This document shows, one piece after another, positions 15,558 through 23,501 of a DNA stretch of 24,180 nucleotides. The first letter of the stretch is position 1; each line of letters begins with the position of its first letter. Location: contig CAZEDU010000078.1 of assembly GCA_964511185.1 (NCBI GenBank), positions 1 to 24,180 on the forward strand, written 5' to 3'. Made by a program: the position numbers and the translations under genes. The notes under the pieces were generated by a model, which did not search any database, had not been told where the DNA came from, and was given only the letters and a program-made list of their open reading frames with translations. Origin of the DNA: CAZEDU01 sp964511185. GTDB lineage: Bacteria; Myxococcota; Myxococcia; Myxococcales; Myxococcaceae.

Positions 15558-15588
15558 TTGCGTCATTCCGTCCTCGCACCGCTATACT
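15558..15588 (+). promoter_or_regulatory. Predicted promoter of the beta-barrel/cytochrome operon
   Basis: TATACT (15583-15588) is a good -10 box, with TTGCGT (15558-15563) as a possible -35 box at a long 19-bp spacing. Transcription would start near 15595, leaving a leader of about 50 bases before the TTG start codon and its GGAGGG site. No operator is evident. Confidence 0.45.
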
Positions 15589-15644
15589 CGACGGTCGCAT
15601 CGGGGAACTGGTCGCCCGCGAACGTCAGGCGACGGAGGGCAACG

Positions 15645-17108
15645 TTGAGAGAGCTCCGAGGGATGTGCGGGTTGGCCGCTGCCCTCGCCGTCTTCGCTGC
15701 GTCACCGGTTTGGGCCGCGGCCTACCAGGTCGAAGCACGCACCGAAGCTCAGGCGTACCAGTTCAGGGCGTACCGGAACGCAGACCCTGACAACCCGGTG
15801 CTCCTGCCGCGCCGTCGCATCGCCCAGTACCTGGGGCTCAACGTCTACGAACTGGTCACCGGCCAGCCGCTCGGCTTCGAGTCGTTCACGCGGGTCTACG
15901 CCGACTTCGGGTTGCCGCAGGGCGAGGCGGCCCGGATCGACGGTCTGCAGTCCGAAGAAGCCGACATCCTCTACGCCAACGTTTTCTACCGCACCGCCGC
16001 GACCGAGCTGCGCCTGGGCCGCCAGGTCTACGTCGACCTGATGGACTACATGGCGTTCGACGGCCTCAAGGCCCGCTACGTGAATCAGCACGGGCCGCGC
16101 TTCCTGCGGGGCCTGGGCGCGGAAGCCCACGCCGGGCTCTGGGTGAAGGCGGGCAGCATCCTGGGCTCGAGCGTCTACCAGCCCGACGGCATCCGCGACT
16201 CGGACGCGCGGCGGCTCGCGCTGCAGGTGCCCGGCGCGCAGCCTTACCTCGACGACTTCCAGCCGGTGTACGGCGCCAAGCTGCTCGCCGAGAACGTGAT
16301 GGGGCAGGGCGTCTCGGGCTCGGTCGGTTACCGCAAGGCGCTGCTCGGCGGTCAGACGGATTTGGAGCGCCTGGCGATCGAAGCGCGCTACGGCCGCGGC
16401 CGCGGCGTCAACGTGCTCGGCGGCGTGGACTACGACCTGTTCATGGCGCGCGTCGGCCAGGCGCGTCTCACCGCCCGGTACGATCACGTCCTCTACGCGG
16501 TCACGGCGGAGGTGATGCGCGTCGCGCCGGTGCTCTCGGCCGACTCGATCTTCTACTACTTCGCCACCGCGCCCCGCGACGAGGCGCGGCTGCGCGGCGA
16601 CTACACGCCCATCGGTCCTTTTCGGTACTACGCCCAGCTGCTCGGCGATTTCTATTCGACGAACCTGAACAGCAACACCGACACGTACAAGACGATCCAG
16701 GCGCTCGAGACCATCGACGAGGCGAGCCGCGCCCCGGTGGAGCGCTCGATCCCTTCGACGGCGTTCGGCGGCTCGCTGGGGAGCGCGCTGCGGTGGGGCC
16801 CGTTCCGCTCGGCGGCGGATCTCACCTACAAGAGCGGCTTCGGAGGCCGGCAGCTCTGGTTCGATCTCACCGGCGGCTACGTCCCGGAAGACGCGTTCTG
16901 GACCATCGACGCCCGCATCTCGATCGCCGACATCGCCGATGGCTTCAACCCGCGCCTGCAAGGCACCTTCTTCGGCGCGCAGGCGTGGGCGAGTTACCTG
17001 TTCACCTCCAACGCGCGCGCGTCGCTGATGCTCGAGCAGAACGTCAACCGCTTCACCCGAAGCGACACCAAGCTCTTCCTCGTCTTCGACTTGAGGGCGC
17101 TCCTCTAA
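15645..17108 (+). CDS. Predicted outer-membrane beta-barrel protein
   Basis: A 487-residue protein, first gene of a three-gene operon. I chose TTG 15645 because GGAGGG lies 5 bases upstream and it yields a proper Sec signal (MCGLAAALAVFAASPVWA, cut near residue 24); the longer frame from 15510 would not. The mature part alternates short beta-prone stretches rich in Tyr, Phe and Gly with polar turns, and ends in a strand-like KLFLVFDLRALL. The RLGRQ...FDG pattern (123-140) occurs in outer-membrane porins of the alginate-export/porin type. No Cys in the mature part and no haem motif. I cannot place it firmly in MtrB, OmbB or another named family. It precedes the 13-haem cytochrome gene by 3 bp, so it may form the outer-membrane sheath or anchor for that cytochrome; this is inference. 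Confidence 0.78.
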   Translation: MRELRGMCGLAAALAVFAASPVWAAAYQVEARTEAQAYQFRAYRNADPDNPVLLPRRRIAQYLGLNVYELVTGQPLGFESFTRVYADFGLPQGEAARIDGLQSEEADILYANVFYRTAATELRLGRQVYVDLMDYMAFDGLKARYVNQHGPRFLRGLGAEAHAGLWVKAGSILGSSVYQPDGIRDSDARRLALQVPGAQPYLDDFQPVYGAKLLAENVMGQGVSGSVGYRKALLGGQTDLERLAIEARYGRGRGVNVLGGVDYDLFMARVGQARLTARYDHVLYAVTAEVMRVAPVLSADSIFYYFATAPRDEARLRGDYTPIGPFRYYAQLLGDFYSTNLNSNTDTYKTIQALETIDEASRAPVERSIPSTAFGGSLGSALRWGPFRSAADLTYKSGFGGRQLWFDLTGGYVPEDAFWTIDARISIADIADGFNPRLQGTFFGAQAWASYLFTSNARASLMLEQNVNRFTRSDTKLFLVFDLRALL

Positions 17109-17111
17109 CCC

Positions 17112-18293
17112 ATGCGACACCAGCGCCTGACAGCCGCCGTCGCCATCGCGCTCCTCGTCGGGGCGGGCCTCGCCATCGCCGCCACCGGGCGCGAGCGCAG
17201 CCTCGCCATCTACCCGCCGCAGCGCATCCCGCTCGCGTTCGATCACGGCCAGCACATCGAGGCGGGCGCCGACTGCGCGAGCTGCCACGACCCGGCCCGC
17301 AAGAGCGTCAAGTCGAGCGATCGCATCTTGCCGGCGCACCCGGAATGCGAGTCGTGCCACGAGATCGAAGAGGCCAAGCAGGGGAAGAAGGTCGACCCGC
17401 CGTCATCCTGCGAGACCTGCCACCTGGGCTACGACAAGACGGTCCACAAAGCCGTCGCCAAGCTCGAGTTCCCGGCGCCGAACCTCATCTTCAACCACAA
17501 GGTCCACGTCGACCGAAAGATCGAGTGCAAGGCTTGCCACACCGACATGACCGACGTCGGGCTGGCCACGCGCCAACACCTGCCGAAGATGGAGACGTGC
17601 CTCACTTGCCACGACGGCACCTTCGCGTCCGCGGCGTGCTCCACCTGCCACGTCACCGAGCCGTCGGGCCGGCTCAAGCTCAGCTTCGCCTCCGGGATCC
17701 TCCGGCCGATTCAAGGCGACCCGCTCGGCATCGACCACGGGCCGCGCTACGAGTTCACCCACGGCACCCGCGCCAAGCTCGACCAGCAGATCTGCATGGA
17801 GTGCCACGGCCAGAACGAATGCCAGAGCTGCCACGACGCGATCCAAAAGCCGCTCGCGGTCCACCCGAACGACTACATCACGCTGCACCCGGTGCAGGCG
17901 CGGCAGGACTTCCCGAAGTGCGAGAGCTGCCACCGCTACCAGTCGTTCTGCGCCGCCTGCCACGAGCGCGTGGGCATCGGCATGGACGCCGACCCGAACC
18001 TGCGCCCGCGCAACGTGCGCGTGCACCCGGACTACAACACCTTCGTCAACATCCCCGGCCCGCAGCACCATGCGGTGCTCGCCTCGCGCGACATCAAGCA
18101 ATGCATCTCGTGCCACCGCGAAGAGAGCTGCACGAGCTGCCACGCGAGCCGCTTGCTCAACCCGAACAGCCAAGGCCGCAACCCGCACCCGGACGGCTTC
18201 AACGCGATGTGCAAGGCGCTGCAGGCGAAGAACCCCCGCGCGTGCCTCAAGTGCCACACGCAAGACATCTTCGCCTCGGGAGCTTGCCAATGA
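17112..18293 (+). CDS. Periplasmic/outer-membrane 13-haem c-type cytochrome
   Basis: A 393-residue multihaem cytochrome with signal peptide (AVAIALLVGAGLAIA, cut near residue 23) and no lipobox. I count 13 CXXCH motifs, beginning at Cys55, 79, 100, 139, 163, 176, 228, 237, 270, 280, 331, 340 and 378. The N-terminal half has spaced haems with upstream FDHGQH and FNHKVH segments, as in cytochrome c7/c3 modules. The C-terminal half has three doublets separated by only 4-5 residues (CMECH/CQSCH, CESCH/CAACH, CISCH/CTSCH), like paired-CXXCH domains. Many other His residues can serve as distal ligands, so bis-His low-potential haems are expected. Role: electron transfer in the envelope. It lies 3 bp after the beta-barrel gene and overlaps the lipoprotein gene (ATGA), so it probably acts with both. 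Confidence 0.92.
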   Translation: MRHQRLTAAVAIALLVGAGLAIAATGRERSLAIYPPQRIPLAFDHGQHIEAGADCASCHDPARKSVKSSDRILPAHPECESCHEIEEAKQGKKVDPPSSCETCHLGYDKTVHKAVAKLEFPAPNLIFNHKVHVDRKIECKACHTDMTDVGLATRQHLPKMETCLTCHDGTFASAACSTCHVTEPSGRLKLSFASGILRPIQGDPLGIDHGPRYEFTHGTRAKLDQQICMECHGQNECQSCHDAIQKPLAVHPNDYITLHPVQARQDFPKCESCHRYQSFCAACHERVGIGMDADPNLRPRNVRVHPDYNTFVNIPGPQHHAVLASRDIKQCISCHREESCTSCHASRLLNPNSQGRNPHPDGFNAMCKALQAKNPRACLKCHTQDIFASGACQ

Positions 18294-18736
18294 CGCGCCT
18301 CACCGCGTTGGCCTTCGTGGCGCTCGGCGCGGCCGGCTGCCTCGACCCGGGCGAGCCGTACCTGGGCCGCCTCGACGAGACGCCGCCCACCATCTTGCAG
18401 ACGAACCCGTCTGGCGAACCCGGGATCTTGTGGGCGCGGGCGGCGCCGATGGAGGTCGTCTTCTCCGAGGCGATGGAGCCGCGGTCGCTGCGGCCGGGCA
18501 TCTCTTTGGTGCAGGGCAACGTCGAGCAGTCGCTGATCATCACGCTCGACATCGACGGCGAGCCGCCAGTGACGCCCGCGGACCCGGACATCGCCTTCCC
18601 CGTGCGCATCGAGCAGGCCTCGGGGCCGCTGTTGCCCAACACCAACTACACGCTGCTCTTCCGGACGCTGCTCATCGACAAGCAGGGCAACCCGCTCCCC
18701 GAAGAGAAGACGGTCAACTTCCGCACCGGCGGCTGA
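18290..18736 (+). CDS. Ig-like (Big_5/SbsA-type) domain lipoprotein
   Basis: A 148-residue predicted lipoprotein whose signal ends in LGAAG-Cys17. The mature part is one bacterial Ig-like domain of the Big_5/SbsA type. It shows PPTILQTNPSGE, then the typical MEVVFSEAMEPRSL, a middle region of beta strands, PLLPNTNYTLLF, then LIDKQGNPLPE and VNFRTGG. Such domains are structural and bind or display partners at the surface; no catalytic or haem motif exists. The ATG overlaps the cytochrome stop codon by 4 bp, so the product is made with the cytochrome and may anchor it at the outer membrane. This gene closes the operon. A palindrome lies 9 bp after its stop. Confidence 0.82.
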   Translation: MTRLTALAFVALGAAGCLDPGEPYLGRLDETPPTILQTNPSGEPGILWARAAPMEVVFSEAMEPRSLRPGISLVQGNVEQSLIITLDIDGEPPVTPADPDIAFPVRIEQASGPLLPNTNYTLLFRTLLIDKQGNPLPEEKTVNFRTGG

Positions 18737-18744
18737 ATCAAAAG

Positions 18745-18759
18745 AGGGGACTGTCCCCT
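18745..18759. repeat. Palindrome GGGGACTGTCCCC, copy 2
   Basis: The same 13-bp core (18746-18758) as copy 1, here extended to a 7-bp arm on each side (AGGGGAC-T-GTCCCCT). It lies in the 31-bp gap between the convergent lipoprotein and GGDEF-EAL genes. A bidirectional terminator or a dispersed repeat are the two readings. Confidence 0.65.
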
Positions 18760-18767
18760 GAATCGAT

Positions 18768-20831
18768 TCACCACTTCTGCTTGTTCACCAGCAGCGCCTC
18801 GGCGCCCAGCCGGTCGATGGGCTTCGCGTACAGGTAGCCTTGCGCGAAGTCGCAGCCCAGCGCCTTGAGCTGAACGATCTGCTCGGGCGTCTCCACGCCC
18901 TCGGCGGTGACCTTCAACCCGAAGGAGCGCGCCAGCCCGATGATGGTGCGGACGATCTCGGTGCTGTCGGACTGGCGGCCCATCTGCATCACGAACGAGC
19001 GATCGACCTTGAGCGACGTGAACGGCAGCCGGTGCAGGTAGCTGAGCGAGCTGTACCCGGTGCCGAAGTCGTCCATCACCAGGTGGATGTTGCGCGCCCG
19101 AAGGCGGCCGAGCATCGCGGTCGCCATCTCGGCGTTGTCCATGATCACGCTCTCGGTGATCTCCAGCTGCAGCGTGCCCGGCGCGATCTTGCTCGTCGTG
19201 AGCACCCGATCGACCTCGTCGAGCAGATCGGCTTGCGCCAGCTGCTTCTTCGAGAAGTTCACCGAGATGGAGAGCGGCGCGTTGCGAGGGAACTTCTCCT
19301 GCCAGTAGCGCATCTGGCTGCAGGCCTGGTTGAGCACCCAGCGGTCGATCTGAACGATCAGGCCGGTCTCCTCCGCGAGCGGAATGAACTCGTTCGGCGG
19401 CACGATGCCGCGGGTGGGGTGGTTCCACCGGACGAGCGCCTCGAAGCTCACCACCTCCCCGGTCTCGAGCGAGACGATCGGCTGGTAGAAGACGCGGAAG
19501 TCCTGCAGCTCCACCGCTCGGCGGAGCTCGGTCTCGAGCTGCAGCGTCGCCAGCGCGCGCGCGTGCATCGCCTTGTCGAAGACCTCGTGGCACGCCTTGC
19601 CCGCGGCCTTGGCGCGGTACATCGCGGTGTCCGCGTCCCGCAGCACGTCTTCGGCCCGGTCGTACGTGCTCGCGCCGAACGCGATGCCGATGCTGGCGCT
19701 CGTGAAGACCTCGCGGCCGCCGAGCTTGAACGGCTGCGCGAGCGCCTCCTGAATGCGCTGCGCCACGCGCGTGGCGTCCGCCGGCTCCTTGATGTCCTCG
19801 AGCAGAATCGTGAACTCGTCGCCCCCCATCCGCGCGACGGTGTCCGCGGTGCGGACGCACGCCTCGAGCCGCTGGGAGATCCCCACCAGCAGCTCGTCCC
19901 CCACGATGTGCCCCAAGCTGTCGTTCACCACCTTGAAGCGGTCGAGGTCGAGGAACAGCACGGCGAACGAGTAGTCGCCGCGGCGCTTCGCCCGCTCGAC
20001 CACCCGCGCCAGCCGGTCGAGGTAGAGGATGCGGTTCGGCAGCCCGGTGAGCGGGTCATGGCCGCGGCTCTGCGTGACGTCGGTCAGCGATCCGGCGAGC
20101 CGGGTCGCCACGTTCTCGCGGTTGCGGACCGCCTGGCCGCGCACCAGCACCCAACGGTACGAGCCGTCCTTGTGGAGCAGCCGGTGCTCGTTCTCGAAGT
20201 GCGCGCTCGAGCCGGACAGGTGGGCGGCGATGTCGCTCTTCACCTTCGGGAGATCGTCCGGGTGCACGCGCAGGTACCACTCGTCCAGGTGGTTGACGAT
20301 CTCTCGATCGCCGTAGCCGAGGATCTCCTTCCACCTGGGCGAGAAGTAGATGTCGTTCGACTGGAGCTTCCAGTCCCACAGCCCGTCGTTCGCGCCCGCG
20401 ACCGCCAGCGCGTAGCGATCTTCGCTCTCGCGCAGCGCCTCGAGCGTGCGCGATCGCTCGATGGTGTAGCGCAGCACGCGCTCGAGCAGGTTGCTGCCGA
20501 ACTCGCCCTTCACCAGGTAGTCCGCCGCGCCCGCGCGCATCGCCTCCATGTCCAGCTCGTGATCGCCCTTGGCGGTCAGCATCACGATCGGCGTTCGCGA
20601 GCCGTGGCTCACCGCCTCCTTGATGAAGTCGATGCCGCTGCGATCGCCGAGCTGAAAGTCGAGGAGGCAGACGTCGTAACGGTTCGCGAAGAGCGCCGTC
20701 ATCCCCGCGTTGTACGAGGACTTCCACTCGATCTCGAAGCGGCCGACCTGGACCTCGGCGAGGTACAGGCTCACGGCCTCGTAGGCAAACTGGTCATCGT
20801 CGACCAGCAGCACCCGATTCGTCTCGCTCAA
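18768..20831 (-). CDS. Response regulator with PAS, GGDEF and EAL domains (c-di-GMP turnover)
   Basis: A 687-residue composite signalling protein; residues below count from the possible longer start TTG 20861. A receiver domain (16-130) has the acidic pocket VDDD (20-23), phospho-acceptor Asp68 in LLDFQLGD and Lys118. A PAS_3-type domain follows (about 145-262: NDGLWDWKL, YFSPRWKEILGY, VHPDD, YRWVLVRG). The diguanylate cyclase domain has HDPLTGLPNR and an intact GGDEF (346-350). The phosphodiesterase domain has EAL in SFEALVRW (474-476), ITES (Glu569), DDFGTGYSS (597-605), KVDRSF and AEGVET. Both active sites seem intact, so it may make or degrade c-di-GMP depending on input. TTG 20831 follows a GGCGGGGGG site and gives the short N-terminus usual for receivers. 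No histidine kinase is nearby. Confidence 0.9.
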   Translation of the reverse strand: MSETNRVLLVDDDQFAYEAVSLYLAEVQVGRFEIEWKSSYNAGMTALFANRYDVCLLDFQLGDRSGIDFIKEAVSHGSRTPIVMLTAKGDHELDMEAMRAGAADYLVKGEFGSNLLERVLRYTIERSRTLEALRESEDRYALAVAGANDGLWDWKLQSNDIYFSPRWKEILGYGDREIVNHLDEWYLRVHPDDLPKVKSDIAAHLSGSSAHFENEHRLLHKDGSYRWVLVRGQAVRNRENVATRLAGSLTDVTQSRGHDPLTGLPNRILYLDRLARVVERAKRRGDYSFAVLFLDLDRFKVVNDSLGHIVGDELLVGISQRLEACVRTADTVARMGGDEFTILLEDIKEPADATRVAQRIQEALAQPFKLGGREVFTSASIGIAFGASTYDRAEDVLRDADTAMYRAKAAGKACHEVFDKAMHARALATLQLETELRRAVELQDFRVFYQPIVSLETGEVVSFEALVRWNHPTRGIVPPNEFIPLAEETGLIVQIDRWVLNQACSQMRYWQEKFPRNAPLSISVNFSKKQLAQADLLDEVDRVLTTSKIAPGTLQLEITESVIMDNAEMATAMLGRLRARNIHLVMDDFGTGYSSLSYLHRLPFTSLKVDRSFVMQMGRQSDSTEIVRTIIGLARSFGLKVTAEGVETPEQIVQLKALGCDFAQGYLYAKPIDRLGAEALLVNKQKW

Positions 20832-20889
20832 GGATGCCCCCCGCCCAGATGGACTCTCCAAGGCATCCTACTCTCGAGTTGCGGGTATT

Positions 20890-20927
20890 CCGACCTTAGG
20901 CCCGGCGCGAATGTGAGGTCAGGTCGG
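20890..20927. repeat. Inverted repeat CCGACCT...AGGTCGG at the plsB end
   Basis: A 7-bp perfect inverted repeat (20890-20896 and 20921-20927) with a 24-base loop, one arm overlapping the plsB stop codon. It could be an mRNA 3' stem for plsB or an operator for the downstream receiver gene. No T-run follows it on the minus strand. Confidence 0.3.
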
Positions 20928-23459
20928 ACGGCGCAAGTACCGGCGTACCTCTGCTTCGAGGCTTCTACGGGCCTGTAGCTCTTTTGAGCGCTCGGTGAGG
21001 TGCAGCCTTCGGCTGGATTCGCCGAGGTACTGCTGGTCCCGCAGGTAGGTATACGCGTTCTCGATGTTGGGCCTCGACAGGGACTCCGCCGCGCTCACCT
21101 GGCCGGCCAGGTACTGCGCGCGGGCGCGCTCGAGGGCCGTCTTCACGAGCTCCTTGCGCTCGACCTGCGCGCCGTCGGTCAGGGCATCGAGCGAGGCGAT
21201 CGCGATCAGGTACGACTCGATCAGGTCGCGCAACAGGTCGGCGAGGAACTCGAGCTCCGCGGCGCTGTGCGCCTCGGGCGCCACCGACAGCGCTTCGTTC
21301 TCCACCTGCACCAAGCCGCGCCGCGCCAGCCGGTCGAGGGACTGCGAGAACAGGGCATCGAACGGCGTCCCGACCTGGAAGGTGAACTCGAACTTGAGCA
21401 GCCGCGAGAGCAGCAGCGCCGCGGCCTTGACCTCGCTCAAGGGGATTGGCCCAGCGCCGCTCCCGCGCACCGCGAAGATCGCGCTCGCCACGATGCTGCG
21501 CGGCGCCACCAGGTGCATCAGGGTGTTCTTCGCGAAGGCCAGCTCGGACCGGCGCTTCTCGTCGAGCTGGTAGATCTTCTCGTCCTTCACTTCGCTGACG
21601 CGAACGAAGCCTTCCGCCTCCAGGCTGCGCATCGCGTCCTGCAGCGGGCCGAGCACGGCCGGATCGGAGGGCGCGCCGTTCAGCACGACCGAGAGCGGGC
21701 CGCCTTCCTCCTCGGCGATCTGCCGCAACAACGAGACGCGGTCGGCGACCTCGCGCGAGGTGATGCCGCGCCGCTGGTGGGCGAGCAGCGAGGCCGAGAG
21801 CAGCGCGTGCGGCGTGACCACCGACACGCGGCCGATCCCGTACATCACCCGGTTGCCCAGCGCGCGCACCAGCCCGCGCTTCTGGTCTTCGCTCATCGTC
21901 TCGAGGCGCAGCCCCCGCCGATCCGCGAACTGGCGCAGCGAGATGGGCTCATCGAACGAGAGGTGAATCCGGCCGTACCTGCGGGTGAGCACCTTGGGCG
22001 TCGACAAGAGCGCCCTGAGGTCCTCGGCCTTCTTCTCGCCGCCGGCCANNNNNNNNNNGCGCTCGTAGTCGATCGCGACCGGCACGAAGACCAGATCGTC
22101 GCGCGCGCCTTCGACCACCGCCTCGACCAGCCAGGTGAACATCCCGAGCTTCGGCGGGAGCAGCTTGCCGGTCCGCGAACGGCCGCCCTCGGGGAAGAAC
22201 TCCTGCAGCTGCCCTTCGCGCACCAGCTTCTTCAAGTACGCGCGGAACGCCGCGGTGTAGATGGGGTCGCCCTTGAACGAACGCCGGACGAAGAACGCGC
22301 CCAGGTTTCGCAGCAGCGGCCCGAGCGGCCAGAACGACAGGTTGGCGCCCGCCGCGACGAGCGGGACCGGGTAGCCCTTCTCGTACATGACGTAGTTGAG
22401 CACCAGGTAGTCGACGTGGCTCTTGTGGCTGGGGACCAGCACCACCGGCGCCTGCTCCGCGGCGCGCATCGCGCGGTCCAGCCCGGCGTCGTCCAGGTCG
22501 ATGCCGTCGTAGATGCGGTTGAACACGAAGGTGAGCACCGGCACGAACAGCGCCACCGCCGTCGGGTGCCGGCGCGCGGCGATCGCCCACAGGTTCTTGC
22601 GCGCTTCCTGCGCGACCGCCAGGAAGGGGCGCTGCTGCTCGAGAGAGATCTCCTCGAGCGACTTGCGCAGGATGCGATCCCGCATCGCCTCGTCGATCAC
22701 CCGCCGCGCGGGCTTGTACGGCGGCCCGAACGCCGCGCGCGTCTGCCGGGCGAGGTGGTGGTGCAGCGCGCCCCGCACCTTGCGCGCGATCACCGTGTCC
22801 GGCTCGTCGGGGTTGTCTTGAATGAACGCCCGCAGATCGATCGGGTCGCCCAAGCGCAGCTGCGCCCGGTGGTAGTTGCGCCAGAACGCGAGCAGCGAGT
22901 GCAGGAACCCCGGCGCCTCGGGGCTCCCGAAGATCAGGTCGACGAGCCCGGGCTTGAGCTTGGGGCTCGACTTCTCCCAGACGAACAGCTCGGGCACCAG
23001 GAACACGGGCTTGTCGCTGCGCCGCGCCAGCGAGACCAGGGCAGGGAAGGGATCCCCGACGTACGGCCTGCCGCGGCGGCTGCCCAGCGCGCTCTCGCGC
23101 AGAAAGATGAGCCCGGATCCGCCTTGCCGCCGCGCGTAGGTGAAGCGCACGTCGAAGTCGCCGCGCTGCGCGGTGCGACGCCACGGCCGCGCGAACCACG
23201 GGCGCAAGTTCACCACCGCGCGGATCGGCGGGAGCCCGCGCCTCACCAGCGCCCACGCCAGGTAGACGAAGTTCACCCACGCGGTGGTGCGCATGACGTG
23301 CACCACGAAGCCTTGGGCGTGCAGGTCGCGCAGCTGCGCTTCAGCGGTCGGTGGGAAACGGACCTGGTCGAAGTACCGGGTCGCCAGCGCGCGGGTGAGC
23401 GGCCCGAACTCGCTCTTCAGCGCCACGTCCGTCGGAGCTGGTGCGTCTTGGGCGGCCAC
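20919..23459 (-). CDS. plsB: Glycerol-3-phosphate 1-O-acyltransferase PlsB (interrupted by an assembly gap)
   Basis: An 846-residue frame that matches PlsB, the membrane enzyme that acylates the sn-1 position of glycerol-3-phosphate as the first step of phospholipid synthesis. The acyltransferase blocks are clear: HX4D in PSHKSHVDYL (His345, Asp350), GAFFVRRSFKGD (388-399), FFPEGGRSRTGKLLPPK (421-437) and VFVPVAIDYER (457-467). The N- and C-terminal extensions fit the family length of about 800. The 10-N gap follows DYER; the frame holds across it, but about ten residues usual at this point (an E-G-S-Y type stretch before the Gly-Gly-Glu-Lys-Lys) seem missing. The GTG start at 23459 follows AAAGGG at 5-base spacing. 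It lies 42 bp downstream of argS. Confidence 0.92.
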   Translation of the reverse strand: MAAQDAPAPTDVALKSEFGPLTRALATRYFDQVRFPPTAEAQLRDLHAQGFVVHVMRTTAWVNFVYLAWALVRRGLPPIRAVVNLRPWFARPWRRTAQRGDFDVRFTYARRQGGSGLIFLRESALGSRRGRPYVGDPFPALVSLARRSDKPVFLVPELFVWEKSSPKLKPGLVDLIFGSPEAPGFLHSLLAFWRNYHRAQLRLGDPIDLRAFIQDNPDEPDTVIARKVRGALHHHLARQTRAAFGPPYKPARRVIDEAMRDRILRKSLEEISLEQQRPFLAVAQEARKNLWAIAARRHPTAVALFVPVLTFVFNRIYDGIDLDDAGLDRAMRAAEQAPVVLVPSHKSHVDYLVLNYVMYEKGYPVPLVAAGANLSFWPLGPLLRNLGAFFVRRSFKGDPIYTAAFRAYLKKLVREGQLQEFFPEGGRSRTGKLLPPKLGMFTWLVEAVVEGARDDLVFVPVAIDYERXXXXAGGEKKAEDLRALLSTPKVLTRRYGRIHLSFDEPISLRQFADRRGLRLETMSEDQKRGLVRALGNRVMYGIGRVSVVTPHALLSASLLAHQRRGITSREVADRVSLLRQIAEEEGGPLSVVLNGAPSDPAVLGPLQDAMRSLEAEGFVRVSEVKDEKIYQLDEKRRSELAFAKNTLMHLVAPRSIVASAIFAVRGSGAGPIPLSEVKAAALLLSRLLKFEFTFQVGTPFDALFSQSLDRLARRGLVQVENEALSVAPEAHSAAELEFLADLLRDLIESYLIAIASLDALTDGAQVERKELVKTALERARAQYLAGQVSAAESLSRPNIENAYTYLRDQQYLGESSRRLHLTERSKELQARRSLEAEVRRYLRRPT
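22049..22058. other. Assembly gap of 10 N inside plsB
   Basis: Ten undetermined bases. The frame happens to continue across them, but comparison with PlsB suggests about 30 bases more are missing, so the gap length is again arbitrary. Confidence 0.85.
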
Positions 23460-23501
23460 GGCGCCCTTTAAGACCCGATTCCCAGTGGCTGTCCAGCATC
23501 C

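Noticed and set aside
15702..17360. 552-codon minus-strand open frame opposite the beta-barrel and cytochrome genes
   Set aside because: It crosses the boundary of two real genes and encodes a compositionally biased product; the CXXCH series on the plus strand is decisive.
18840..23471. Very long plus-strand open frames (712 and 823 codons) opposite the GGDEF-EAL and plsB genes
   Set aside because: Their translations are Arg/His/Gln/Val-rich with no domain, and they mirror well-supported minus-strand genes. High-GC third positions keep such antisense frames open.
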